Below are positions 17,838-28,783 of a stretch of 64,000 bases of DNA, piece by piece. Position numbers and translations under genes: made by a program. The stretch lies in the NCBI GenBank assembly GCA_031553875.1, contig JAVBKU010000004.1, positions 310,001 to 374,000 of the forward strand, written 5' to 3'. The notes beneath the pieces are model-generated. The model saw only the letters and a list, made by a program, of their open reading frames with translations, was not told where the DNA came from and ran no database searches. This DNA comes from JAVBKU01 sp031553875. Lineage in GTDB: Bacteria > Bacteroidota > Bacteroidia > Bacteroidales > Rikenellaceae. Position 1 is the stretch's first letter, and each line of letters starts with the position of its first letter.

Positions 17838-17867
17838 CAAAGATAATATAATAATATATTGCTGCAA
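17838..17867 (-). promoter_or_regulatory. Bacteroidota-type promoter of the GH3 gene
   Basis: On the minus strand, TTG (17867-17865), a 19-bp spacer and TATCTTTG (17845-17838). This is an exact TAnnTTTG match. Confidence 0.7.
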
Positions 17868-17872
17868 AAAAT

Positions 17873-17899
17873 GCTGGCGCGGTAATATACCGCGCCAGC
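17873..17899 (-). terminator. Terminator of the histidine kinase gene
   Basis: 12-bp stem GCTGGCGCGGTA/TACCGCGCCAGC with a 3-nt loop; the minus-strand 3' side reads ATTTTTT. Confidence 0.85.
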
Positions 17900-17950
17900 T
17901 ATATTTTTATATCATACATACGCTCCTTGTACCCCGTCAGGCAAAGGTCA

Positions 17951-20812
17951 TTATAGCGGGATTTTAAACCAGAACTTCGAACCTACTCCCAACTCCGACT
18001 CCACGCCGATAGTTCCGCCCAGCTTCTCTATAATACTCTTACATATAGGCAGACCAAGGCCCGTACCCGGCACGAACTCGTTCAGCTTGACGAAGCGTGT
18101 GAATACGGTACTCAACTGTTTTTTGGCTATACCGGAACCGGTATCTTCCACCCACATGGTTATCTCATCTCCCTCGATCTTGTAGTCGGTCCACACATGG
18201 CCCTGGGTAGTAAATTTGAGGGCATTGGTGAGAAAATTGGAAAGTACCTGGTTAAGAAGCTTACTGTCGGAGCGTATCACTGTATCGTGAGTACCGCTGC
18301 TATGGAGGAACTTCACTTCCACTCCATTCTCCGCCTTGGGGCTCACCGAGGTGACGATCTGATTGCAAAGACTGTCGACATTCACCTCCTCCATGAATAC
18401 GTCTATAACTCCCGACTCTATTTTCGAGAGGTCGAGTATATCGGAGATCAGTTTCAGCAACTGGTCGCTGTTTTGTTGTATGATGGAGATATACTCCTGT
18501 CGGTCATCGTCGTCCGTAGACTCGATAAGTATGTGCGAGAAACCCACGATGGCATTGAGCGGAGTACGTATTTCGTGGCTCATATTGGCCAGGAACGCCG
18601 ATTTGAGCTTGTCCGAGGCCTCGGCTTTGAACTTGGCCTCGAGAAGCCTCTGTTCGGTATTTTTAAGCTCGTTGATATTGTAGTTGACTCCCACTACTTG
18701 CACTACATCCCTCGAGGGGTCATACTCCGTAACGCGGGCCGCCGTGCGCAACCACTTCCATTTCCTGCCGTCGCGAACCCTGAATTCATGTTTGATCGAC
18801 TTAGCCTTACCCTTGACGGCGTTCTTTAAGAACCGTTCAAGTTTACCCCTGTCGTCAGGATGGATTATATTCTTGTAGTCATCGAAACTAAGGCTACGGT
18901 CGCGCTGTTTTTCCGGATCTATACCCATGTTCTTGTACCACTGAAGAGTACTGAAGCTGGCGCCCCTGAGCAAATCCCATCTGAACAAACCTACCTCGGC
19001 GATCTCGGCGGTGGAACTGAACGCACTCTCGAACTCTTTCAGTTGTGAAGTGGTCTTATATATCTCCGTATTATCGACGATTATAAGGAGGTAACCATCG
19101 AGCTCGCCAGCCGTGTTGTATATCACGGTACTGTTTATGGTCAGGTACTTGATCTGTTCGGATTCGCCCAGACCGTAATACTGGCGGTTGACCTTCATAT
19201 AATCGACATCGACGTCGAAGGTAACGTCCTTGCCCTCCTTCAGAAGGTCGTGCGCAAACTTGGGCAACGACGGATGTTCAAAGAGGTTGAGTCCGAGAAG
19301 TACATTCCTGTCGGTTACGCCCTGTATAGCGAGTTCGCGATCGTTGACCTCGATCATGAAACCATCCTTATCATATACCTCTATACCCACCGGCAGGTTG
19401 TCGTATATACGTTTGAGGCTGCGCTCACTCTCTGCGAGCACCTGCGAGGCTATGACAGCATCGGTCGTGTCGGAGAACAACGCCACCACGTCGCCCCTCA
19501 CGGGCGAATATATCAGCGTATTGCAATATCTGCCGTTACTGCGGAATTGCCCTGTGGTCTCATACACCTTTCCCTCGAAGGCCACGCCGTAAAGCACCTG
19601 TATATCGAGCTTGTCCACGAATATCGGACCCACCTCGGAAAGACTTCTCCCAACGATCTCATCGCGCCGGCGGCCTACCATCTCGAGGAACTTGGTATTG
19701 ACGTCGCTATAGATGTAATCGGTAACGTTCCCGTGCTGGTCGGTGATTATCCGCAACCAGAAATAGCCCATAGGCATATTCTGCAACAGCAGGTTTACGA
19801 ATTCTTTATGCTTGATGGCAGCGTCTTCCGAATTTTTCAGCGCGAGGCTCACCCCCACCACGTTGGTCACCGCGGCAAAGTTTTCCTTATCCGAATCGCT
19901 CCACCCGGACTTACCCCTGGGCGCTTCCACGATAACGAAACCCCAGACCCCTTCACGCGAGTATATGGGAGTGGCCATATAGGGAGTGGAAGCCGGCCGG
20001 CCGTCGGTATTCACGACCAGTTCGGGCAATTGTTCCATGTCGTTGGTGAATACCGGCACCTTGGCGAGCATTGCCGCCACCATCTCGTCGTGGGGATCTA
20101 TAAGTACGCGGTAAAGTTCGTTCTTGCGGGGTGTATTCCACCCGGTAACCGATTCGTAGACGCAGGTGATCCTCCGTTTTCTGGGGCCGAAGGCGAATAT
20201 CGAGGCCCTCTCGCTTTTGAAGTGGGTCCTGATCATGTCGAGCATGCTGCCGGCCACACTTTCCCTCTTTTCCTCCGACCCGTCGAGCAGGCCGTAGAGA
20301 GCTTCCGTTATATATTTTTGCCAGTTCAGGAGACGCCTCACGTAACCCATGGTTTCGTTCTTCTCCTTAACGCTGAGGCCATAGGGGCAATTCTCCCCTT
20401 TGTCGCCGCACTGCACGCGGTTCTCCACCAGTGCCTTACCGTTATCGACACACTGTATATAGCCCTCCTTGAAAGGGCGGCCGTTCTCGTCGAAACCCTT
20501 ACCGCTGGCCTTCAGGATCACCTGTTCGCTGCCCTTGGGGGTTTGTATCAAAAGTAAATCGCTGTGGAGGATGTGGTCAGTGTCGACATTGGAAATATTG
20601 TCCAGGAATTCATTTCTGAAATTCTCCTGCAACTTATGCGCAAAATCGGTGAAGGATATCCTTTCCGACTCCACGCCGAGCAGTTCCATCACGAATGATG
20701 AAACGACAAAGACCTTGTCATCGATATAAGCCCGCCACAACCCTATTCTGGCCGCTCTCTGCAATGTCTCCAGAGACGATGCGCTATCCAGGCTGCTATT
20801 CTTACACGACAT
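17951..20812 (-). CDS. PAS/GAF sensor histidine kinase, soluble
   Basis: 953 residues. No membrane helices are evident. In order there is an N-terminal PAS-like segment, a GAF-like domain (about 175-335, ERASIFAFGPRKRRIT), and three PAS-type segments (about 345-470, 475-600, 605-725). Then come HisKA with the phospho-accepting His746 in MSHEIRTPLNAI and a HATPase domain to the end (VEDTGSGIAKKQL, GTGLGLPICKSI). There is no receiver domain and no response regulator next to it, so the partner must lie elsewhere. Monocistronic. Cytoplasmic signal input is inferred. Confidence 0.9.
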   Translation of the reverse strand: MSCKNSSLDSASSLETLQRAARIGLWRAYIDDKVFVVSSFVMELLGVESERISFTDFAHKLQENFRNEFLDNISNVDTDHILHSDLLLIQTPKGSEQVILKASGKGFDENGRPFKEGYIQCVDNGKALVENRVQCGDKGENCPYGLSVKEKNETMGYVRRLLNWQKYITEALYGLLDGSEEKRESVAGSMLDMIRTHFKSERASIFAFGPRKRRITCVYESVTGWNTPRKNELYRVLIDPHDEMVAAMLAKVPVFTNDMEQLPELVVNTDGRPASTPYMATPIYSREGVWGFVIVEAPRGKSGWSDSDKENFAAVTNVVGVSLALKNSEDAAIKHKEFVNLLLQNMPMGYFWLRIITDQHGNVTDYIYSDVNTKFLEMVGRRRDEIVGRSLSEVGPIFVDKLDIQVLYGVAFEGKVYETTGQFRSNGRYCNTLIYSPVRGDVVALFSDTTDAVIASQVLAESERSLKRIYDNLPVGIEVYDKDGFMIEVNDRELAIQGVTDRNVLLGLNLFEHPSLPKFAHDLLKEGKDVTFDVDVDYMKVNRQYYGLGESEQIKYLTINSTVIYNTAGELDGYLLIIVDNTEIYKTTSQLKEFESAFSSTAEIAEVGLFRWDLLRGASFSTLQWYKNMGIDPEKQRDRSLSFDDYKNIIHPDDRGKLERFLKNAVKGKAKSIKHEFRVRDGRKWKWLRTAARVTEYDPSRDVVQVVGVNYNINELKNTEQRLLEAKFKAEASDKLKSAFLANMSHEIRTPLNAIVGFSHILIESTDDDDRQEYISIIQQNSDQLLKLISDILDLSKIESGVIDVFMEEVNVDSLCNQIVTSVSPKAENGVEVKFLHSSGTHDTVIRSDSKLLNQVLSNFLTNALKFTTQGHVWTDYKIEGDEITMWVEDTGSGIAKKQLSTVFTRFVKLNEFVPGTGLGLPICKSIIEKLGGTIGVESELGVGSKFWFKIPL

Positions 20813-20918
20813 AAAATACCAGATTCAGAGTATACTTCCGCAAATGTATATCTTTTAAAATACAAAACACCCTATAACTCACAGATTTTTAGGGAAATTT
20901 AATATTCTGAAGACTGGT

Positions 20919-22039
20919 CTATATTTTCTTAGCCCGTTTACCGTGTTTCTTCAATACAGGGTCGATATAATCATCGAACAGATATTTAACTCCGCCATTG
21001 GTAAGCTGCAGTACATCGACCCCCCAGTTTTCATTACCTTCGATAATCACCGGTCCCTCGGGGGAGAACGCAATGTCCCATCCGATAGAGTACAGACCGT
21101 AAAATGCCTTGGAATGAAGGTCGATCGCCATGTCGACCGCCTGCCAGTAATGAGGTATGGCCGTGCCGTCGAACTTCACTCCGGTGGATGGATGTACGGC
21201 AGAAGATTTTGCTTTTTGAAATTCCCCGGCCCTTTAATACGCCCGGTTTGCATATCTACTCCCACACACAGCCCTCCGGAGGAGGCGTTGTCCACTACGC
21301 TACCGTCCGTGCCGAAACGCATAGCCGCGAGCATCGGCTTCACACCGTCCTCCGTTTGTATGGTTAGTAGCCGCAGAGTGTTGATACTGCCAGGGTTGAT
21401 CTTTGTGAGGTCCAGATGTTGTTCGACGCGGCGCTGTCCCACGAAGAAACCCTCGGCGAGTATTGCCGCCAACTCATCCACCCCCACAGGCTTACCGTTG
21501 AGCGTCAACCCTGTTTTCGTCGAACGCAGGTGGAATATTCCAATACCGCGCCCTCCCGTGGCAGGCTTAAAGAAATGGTCGAATTTGAGATTCGGCATCT
21601 CCCCGATGGAGATTTCTCTCATCGTTGACATATCGGTGATCTTCCCGCCTCGCACCATGTAGTCGTTGACCGGCGTAGGGAAGCCGAACTGTTTCAGCCA
21701 TGTGCCGAAGCACAATTTATCGCGTAACAGGACGATATAATCACAACTCGGATCGACAGACGAGAGCTTGTTCGATGCAATTTTTTTGTCGGCACATTTC
21801 TGGCACTCGAACGCATACTCAGCCAGCTTTGCCGTTGTGATCTCCTGGCGATCAAGACCATACCTGAAATACCGACTCATATGGATTCCGTCGCGATGGA
21901 ATATATACCATATCTGGTCTTTAATAAATCGCCACGGGCTCTTTCTCGGGGAGTCGGGGTAATGCGTTCTGGAGTCGAGATACTCTTTAGGTCTGGACAG
22001 AAACGACATAGCGTCGCTCAGCTTATCTGTAAAACTCAT
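20919..22039 (-). pseudogene. Frameshifted sugar-transfer-associated ATP-grasp gene
   Basis: Two frames together cover one 373-residue protein homologous along its length to the intact neighbour at 22120-23235. The first 287 residues (22039 to 21176) stop at a TGA. The remaining 86 residues continue in another frame from 21179, where a GTG overlaps the stop (GTGA). The break falls in a motif that reads HPYSGVKFDG in the paralog and HP-TGVKFDG here, implying loss of about one (or four) bases. The C-terminal piece holds the presumed Mg-binding residues VIIEGNENW, so the long piece alone should be inactive unless re-initiation yields a split enzyme. Confidence 0.75.
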
Positions 22040-22119
22040 AGCTTAGGGGGTTATACAGTTTATAATATATTATTACCTAATTAGGTAATCTAATTCATGC
22101 CGCGTTTCACTTCTGAATA

Positions 22120-23235
22120 CTACCTGATTCGTTTACGATTCTTCTTCAGTATCGGATCGAAATATTCGTCGAATAGGTATTTTACACCGCCATTAGGCAT
22201 CTGCAATACGTCGGGATTCCAGTTATCATTACCCTCGACAACTACCGGTCCTTCGGGAGTCAGCGCGATGTCCCATCCCACAGAATGCATGCCGTAAAAT
22301 ACCTGGGTATGCAACCTGGTCACCATATCTAACGCCTCCGCGTAATAAGGGATGTCTACGCCGTCGAATTTAACGCCGGAGTAAGGGTGTGTGGGTGTGG
22401 CTTTAGCCGCTTTGTAACATCCCGGCCCTTTGAGGCGTCCGCTTTGCATATCGACCCCCACGCACATACCTCCCACGGAGATATTATCTACGACACTCTT
22501 TCCCCCGCCAAAACGCATACTCGCGGCCATAGGCTTCACTCCGTTTTCGGTTTGTATGGTCAGTATCCTAAGAGAGTTGATGCTGGTCGGGTTGATCTTC
22601 GCAATATCGGGATGTTGCTCTACACGGCGTTGTATTATGTAGAAACCTTTGGCGATCATGGCCACGAGTTCAGCTACCTCGATTGGTTTGCCGTCGAGCG
22701 ATAAGCCTGCCTCCATCGAACGCAGTGAAAATATACCTCTGCCGCTCCCCCCGGTCGCGGATTTTACGAAGTGGTCGAAGTCGATATCCCGCACCCTTTC
22801 CATCGGAATTTCCTGCATAGTCTTTAGATCGGTGATCTTGCCGTCGCGCACCATATAGTCGTTGACCGGCGTGGGGAAACCGAATTGCCGCAAATAGGCG
22901 CCGAAACACAGCTTATCGCGGAACATAATGATATAATCACAATTAGGATTGCCCGACCAGAGCCTGTTCAGCGCAACCCTCTTATCGGAATATTTCTGGC
23001 CCGACAAGGCATACCCTGCCATTTCTGCCGTCGTAATCTCCTTGCGATCAAGGCCATACATGAAATATCTACTCATATGTATCCCGTCGCTGCAGAACAA
23101 AGCCCATATCTGGTCTTTTATAAAGCGCCAAGGGCTCTTCCTCGGAGACTCAGGGTAATTTGTCCTGGCATCCAGGTATTTTCGCAGCCTGGTCGAAAAT
23201 GACAACCTGCCGGCCTGTTTAGTTATAAATTCCAT
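22120..23235 (-). CDS. Sugar-transfer-associated ATP-grasp protein
   Basis: 371 residues. It has an ATP-grasp fold of the type found in capsule and polysaccharide loci. The central part includes FVKSATGGSGRGIFSL (glycine-rich ATP loop), IQTENGVKPMAASMRFG and SVVDNISVGGMCVGVD. The C-terminal Mg site reads VVVEGNDNWNPD. It probably ligates an amino group or acid to a sugar precursor; the product is unknown. Its tandem paralog downstream is frameshifted, so this is the functional copy. No glycosyltransferases are adjacent. Confidence 0.75.
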   Translation of the reverse strand: MEFITKQAGRLSFSTRLRKYLDARTNYPESPRKSPWRFIKDQIWALFCSDGIHMSRYFMYGLDRKEITTAEMAGYALSGQKYSDKRVALNRLWSGNPNCDYIIMFRDKLCFGAYLRQFGFPTPVNDYMVRDGKITDLKTMQEIPMERVRDIDFDHFVKSATGGSGRGIFSLRSMEAGLSLDGKPIEVAELVAMIAKGFYIIQRRVEQHPDIAKINPTSINSLRILTIQTENGVKPMAASMRFGGGKSVVDNISVGGMCVGVDMQSGRLKGPGCYKAAKATPTHPYSGVKFDGVDIPYYAEALDMVTRLHTQVFYGMHSVGWDIALTPEGPVVVEGNDNWNPDVLQMPNGGVKYLFDEYFDPILKKNRKRIR

Positions 23236-23277
23236 GTTTCAGTCTGAATATAAAGTAATGCCATCACGCCTATCCTG

Positions 23278-24350
<1,073 letters not shown>

Positions 24351-24354
<4 letters not shown>

Positions 24355-27300
24355 GACGCTTGAGTTATTTTACGGTTGATGTAATCGAGCGCGAGGCCTA
24401 ACAACCACGCCAGCAAGAAATAGATTATCGCCACCACTATCAGCGGGAAGAACGCATCGAAAGTACGCGAGCGAATGATATCCGACGCTTTGGTCAGGTC
24501 GACCACGGCTATATAACCCACGATAGATGTCATCTTGAGCAACGAGATAACCTCGCCCTTGTAGACCGGGACCACCTTCTTCACCGCCTGTGGCATTATG
24601 ATATAGATGAACGTCTGTAACTTGGTGAATCCCATGGCGATACCCGCCTCCTTCTGGCCGTGGTCCACCCCCTCGATCGAGGTGCGGAACATCTCGCTCG
24701 AATAGGCCGCCATGTTGAGCGCGAAGGTGATTATCGCTACCACCGTGGCGTTCATGCCCGACGAGGCGAATATTACGTAGAAGAATATCATGAGCATCAC
24801 CAATATTGGTGTGCCTCGCATAACCGTGATATAGAGTCGTGCGAATCCGTTCAGGGTTTTGCGGCGGCTCATGCGCAACGCGCATACCACCCCGCCCAGT
24901 ATCGTACCCAGTATCACAGCAAAGAAGGTGATCACCAGCGTAGCCTTGAGGCCCTCGACGATCATCCTCCATCGTTTCTCGAGAACGAGATTATTGTAGA
25001 AACTCTCTTTAACGCGCGAGAACCAGCTGGTCCCGGCAATAGCAGGGGTCTCCTCCTGCTGTACCATCGTAAGCAGCACCTGTGGATTAACAAAATAATC
25101 CGCTGTGAAGTTTATCCGTTTTGCACGCTCTTCGGTGCGGGTGTAATTGGAGATCACCACATCGGCCCTGCCCGATTCGAGGGCGGTTATAAGTGCGGAG
25201 AACTTCATGTCCTGGTACTCGACCCTCATACCCAGCTTGGCGGCGATACGCTCTATTAGTTCGCAGTCGAGGCCGACGATACGGCCGTCGCGCACAAAGC
25301 ACATAGGTTCGCGGTTGGCCGCCACGGCGACCTTCAATACCGGCGCACCGGCAGGCGCTTCTACGCCTTTGTATCCGCCGCCATCCTCATTGAGCCATCG
25401 CTTGGCGATATCCTCCAGCACTCCCTCGCGCCTGAATCCGCCCAACACACCGTTTATTCGGTCGAGTAGCTCCGTATTATCCTTGCGTATGGCTATCGCA
25501 GCAGGGTCGCTAATATATTCACGCGGTAATACAAATAGGTCTTTGTTATGGCGAGCAGCCAGCGTAGCGGTCGTATAGGCTGTTATCACGTAATCTGTCT
25601 TGCCCGCACGCATAGCCGCTATAGCATCGGTGATATCATCGAAAAGCGAAAGTCGTGCTTTCGGATAATTATGGCCTATATACATCTCGCCTGTCGTGCC
25701 TGTCATAGCGCCCACAGAGGAGCTTGCCAGGTCACTGCCGTCATGTAAGGGAGCCGGAGTCGATAATTTTTCAGTAGCAAGATTTTTCTTCAATGCCAGC
25801 ACCGTCGATCCCGCTTTGTAATAAGCATCGGAGAACTTCACCTGACGTCGCCGCTCGGCCGTCATCATTGCCGCCGCCGCCATGATGTCGATCTTACCGG
25901 AGATCAACGCCGGGATCAGACCGCCGAAACTCATCACTTCGAACTTGACCGCGCGGCCTTCCAATGCCGCAAAGCGCGCCACAAGCTCTATGTCGAGGCC
26001 GGCAGGCGCTCCGTCCTTAAAAAAGGTGAATGGCATACTCTGGGCCGTAGTCCCTATCACGAGCGGTTTCGCGCCATCGGGCACCTGCAACCGCGGCATG
26101 GAGGCGGTCTGCACGCTATCCATCCAGCGCGAGACAACTTCGTCATACAAGCCGCTCTTGCGCGTTTCGGATAGGAAGATATTGAAACGGTCGCGAAGCG
26201 CGCCATCGCGGAATCCTATGCCGAACTCCACCGGGAAGATGTCGGGGTCAAGAACGGCTATATCGTCGTTCTTTTTCAATATCTCCTTCACCTCGGGCGA
26301 CATTAGTACTATCACGTCGCACTGTCCTGTTTTGAGCGCCAGCACGAGGTCGGGGCTCATATCTATGCGCAGTATATCGGCCTCAGGATAAATTTTGGTA
26401 ACGTATTCGTCCTGTGTCGACGACATCAACACGCCGAAACGTTTGTCTTTGACGTCGTCCATCGAAGCCCAGCCGCTTTTCGATTTCTTCTCTGCAGGAG
26501 TAGCTGACGCACCTCCATAACGCTCTTTGAGCACCACCGCCAGCGACTGGCTGATGAAATATGGGTCGGAGAAAGCCACCTGCTTCGCCCTCTCGGGAGA
26601 GATACTCATGGCGGAAGCTATCATATCGACCTTGCCGGAGGAAAGCGCAGCTATCAGGCTACCGAATTTGAAGGTGTAGAACTCTACAGGACGCCCTATC
26701 TCGCGTCCGAAGCGCTCGATCAGCTCTATGTCAAATCCCGCGTTGCGGCCATTCTGTATTATGTCGAAAGCATCCGAGGCTCCTGTACAGCCCAGCCTGA
26801 GGGGTTTACCGGAAAGCTTGTCGGGCCACTCGGGCATCTTCGCCGTGTCGTAGTTGTCGATCCAGCGGACTACCATCTCATCGTAGACGCCGTTGTCGTG
26901 TATCTTATTCAGGAATACATTGAACTGGTCGCGCAGGGCTGTGTTATCGAGCCTGAATCCCACGCCGTAGGGGTCGTCGAAAAGTACGGCGAGCGTCTCG
27001 TATTTACCGGTCTTTTTGAGTGCGGTGCTGTATACCACCCCGTCGATCATCCCGATGTCGGTGTTGCCCGCGTCGAGCGACATCATAACATCGGGATAGT
27101 TGTCGAATCGCAGAATGCTGGCGTCAGGATAGTTCTGGTTCATCCACACGTCGTGGAGATTGCCCAGGATCACTCCCACCGTATGGGTCTTTATATCCTC
27201 AAGTCCTGTAAGTTTCTTTTTACCTCCCGCCTTATCGCCTTCCACCGGCACAGGCGAGTAATTATCGGCAAGAACTATCAATATAGAATGGCTACGGTAA

Positions 27301-28046
27301 TGCGAATCGGAGAAGGCCACCTGCTTCGAACGTTCGGGGGTGATGGTCATCCCTGAGACTATGATATCGACCTTATTCGATGAAAGCGTCGCGATCAGCC
27401 CCCCGAAGTTTATATAGGCGAATTCAATGGGGCGGCCTTCCCAGCGGGCGAAACGAGACAGTATCTCGGCTTCTAACCCGGCCGCACGCCCCTCATGCAC
27501 AAAGGCGAAACCTGCGGTAGTGCCCGTCATGCCGACACGTATGGGAACACCGCTGGGGGCATCGTCCCATGCCGGCATCCGCGCGTTCTTGTGATCGTGG
27601 CCGAACCATCTATCCTCTATTTCCTTGTAGGTCCCGTCACTGCGTATCTGGCTGAGAAAAAGGTTGAAACGGTCGCGTAATTCTGTATTATTCAGATTGA
27701 AGCCCACACCGAAATCTTCCGAGAAGACCGTGTCGATTATAACATATCTTCCTCCCTTCTCATGGTTTATCTTATAGACACCCAGGTCAATAACCATAGC
27801 ATCCGCCTTACCCGCATCGAGCGCCACGAACAAATCGGGCTCGGTATCTATTCGTACGATGTCGGAGTTAGGGAAATTATTGGTAATGTAGGTGTCATGG
27901 GTACTTCCCATCAATACGCCTATCCGTGCGTTAGCGAGGTCCGACTGGTCGTGGTATTTACGGCCACGGTCGCGACCTCCGCAACCGGCCATAACCAGCA
28001 CAGCAACCGCCAGTAGTAGAAGTTTCAGATAAACGGGCCTTCTCAT
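24351..28046 (-). CDS. Giant fusion: seriate amino-acid-binding domains plus GlnP-type permease
   Basis: 1231 residues. The lipoprotein-like signal is LVMAGCGG (Cys22). SBP_3-type half-domains alternate: the lobe 2/C-terminal half at 36-150, 281-398, 530-645 and 770-888; the N-terminal lobe 1 half at 167-260, 414-508, 659-753 and 901-995. The chain therefore begins with a C-terminal half, contains three complete binding proteins, and ends with an N-terminal half just before the permease. The permease (1020-1231) shows several helices and the EAA-type loop EAGIAMGFTKLQ...MPQA that docks the ATPase. Function: uptake or sensing of polar amino acids or similar ligands in the inner membrane. It overlaps the STAS gene by one base and the ATPase gene by four. 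Confidence 0.88.
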
Positions 28047-28348
28047 TATACGATCTTGAATATCGCAGAGAAACCGGTCATATCGAATACGTCCTTGATC
28101 TCGGGCTTCATCCCCCTGATCTCGAGAGAGCCGCCGCCTGAGGTAACCTGCTTATGCAGGGTCAGGAATATACGCAGGCCCGAAGAACTGATATAATCGA
28201 ACGCTTCGCAGTCGAGCACGATGTCGGCCCGAGGTTTTGCGGCAAGCGGGGTCATCTGTGTTTCGAAATCGAGGTAATTGGTCGTATCGAGCCTTCCTGC
28301 GAGGAATACCAATGTCCTGCCGTTATCTTCACTGATCGTAATATTCAT
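28046..28348 (-). CDS. STAS-domain anti-anti-sigma-type protein (RsbV/SpoIIAA-like)
   Basis: 100 residues, a single STAS domain. The phosphorylation loop reads DYISSSGLR (51-59), with Ser55 as the probable phosphoacceptor by alignment to SpoIIAA. It would be phosphorylated by the adjacent RsbW-like kinase and dephosphorylated by the RsbU-like phosphatase. Its stop and the start of the transporter gene share one base (TAATG), so both are translated from one message. No sigma factor gene is nearby; the output may be the transporter itself. Confidence 0.88.
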   Translation of the reverse strand: MNITISEDNGRTLVFLAGRLDTTNYLDFETQMTPLAAKPRADIVLDCEAFDYISSSGLRIFLTLHKQVTSGGGSLEIRGMKPEIKDVFDMTGFSAIFKIV

Positions 28349-28369
28349 TTCTTTGGGTTTTATTATTCG

Positions 28370-28777
28370 TTATATTTTCTTTTTTAGGGTAAAGACGTTG
28401 GTCCCGTCGACGCGCTGGTATTCCACCTCGTTCATTATTTTCTTGATAAGGAATATCCCCAGACCGCCCACGGGACGCTCTTCGGCTGAAAGTGTGACGT
28501 CGGCCTCGGGAGCCTTCGTGGGGTCGAACTCCACGCCCTGGTCGGTGATAGTGAAGACCAGCATGTCGTCTGACTTCTGTGCTTCGATGGTTATCTCCTG
28601 CCCCATTTTTTTCGGGAAAGCGTAAAGGATGATGTTAGAGACCGCCTCCTCGAGTACCAGGTTGAGATTCATCACCGTGACCGGGGGAAGCGACAGCGCC
28701 TCACCCACCTCCTCGACAAACCCGACCAGACGCCCTATCTCAGATATTTCATTCTGTATTACCAGATGTTTCATCAT
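28370..28777 (-). CDS. RsbW-like serine kinase/anti-sigma-type HATPase
   Basis: 135 residues, the normal size for RsbW/SpoIIAB-type HATPase proteins. N box LVLEEAVSNIILYAF (about 40-54), G1 DQGVEFDP, and G2 GGLGIFLIKK, all intact. It is predicted to bind ATP and phosphorylate the STAS partner 21 bp downstream. The gene is in the middle of a phosphatase-kinase-STAS-transporter operon. Whether it binds a sigma factor or the ATPase's RsbW-like tail is unknown. Confidence 0.88.
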   Translation of the reverse strand: MMKHLVIQNEISEIGRLVGFVEEVGEALSLPPVTVMNLNLVLEEAVSNIILYAFPKKMGQEITIEAQKSDDMLVFTITDQGVEFDPTKAPEADVTLSAEERPVGGLGIFLIKKIMNEVEYQRVDGTNVFTLKKKI

Positions 28778-28783
28778 AACGCA

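Noticed and set aside
19250..20557. A 435-codon plus-strand ORF
   Set aside because: It lies wholly antisense to the histidine kinase, with no recognisable domain; a product of GC-rich codon bias.
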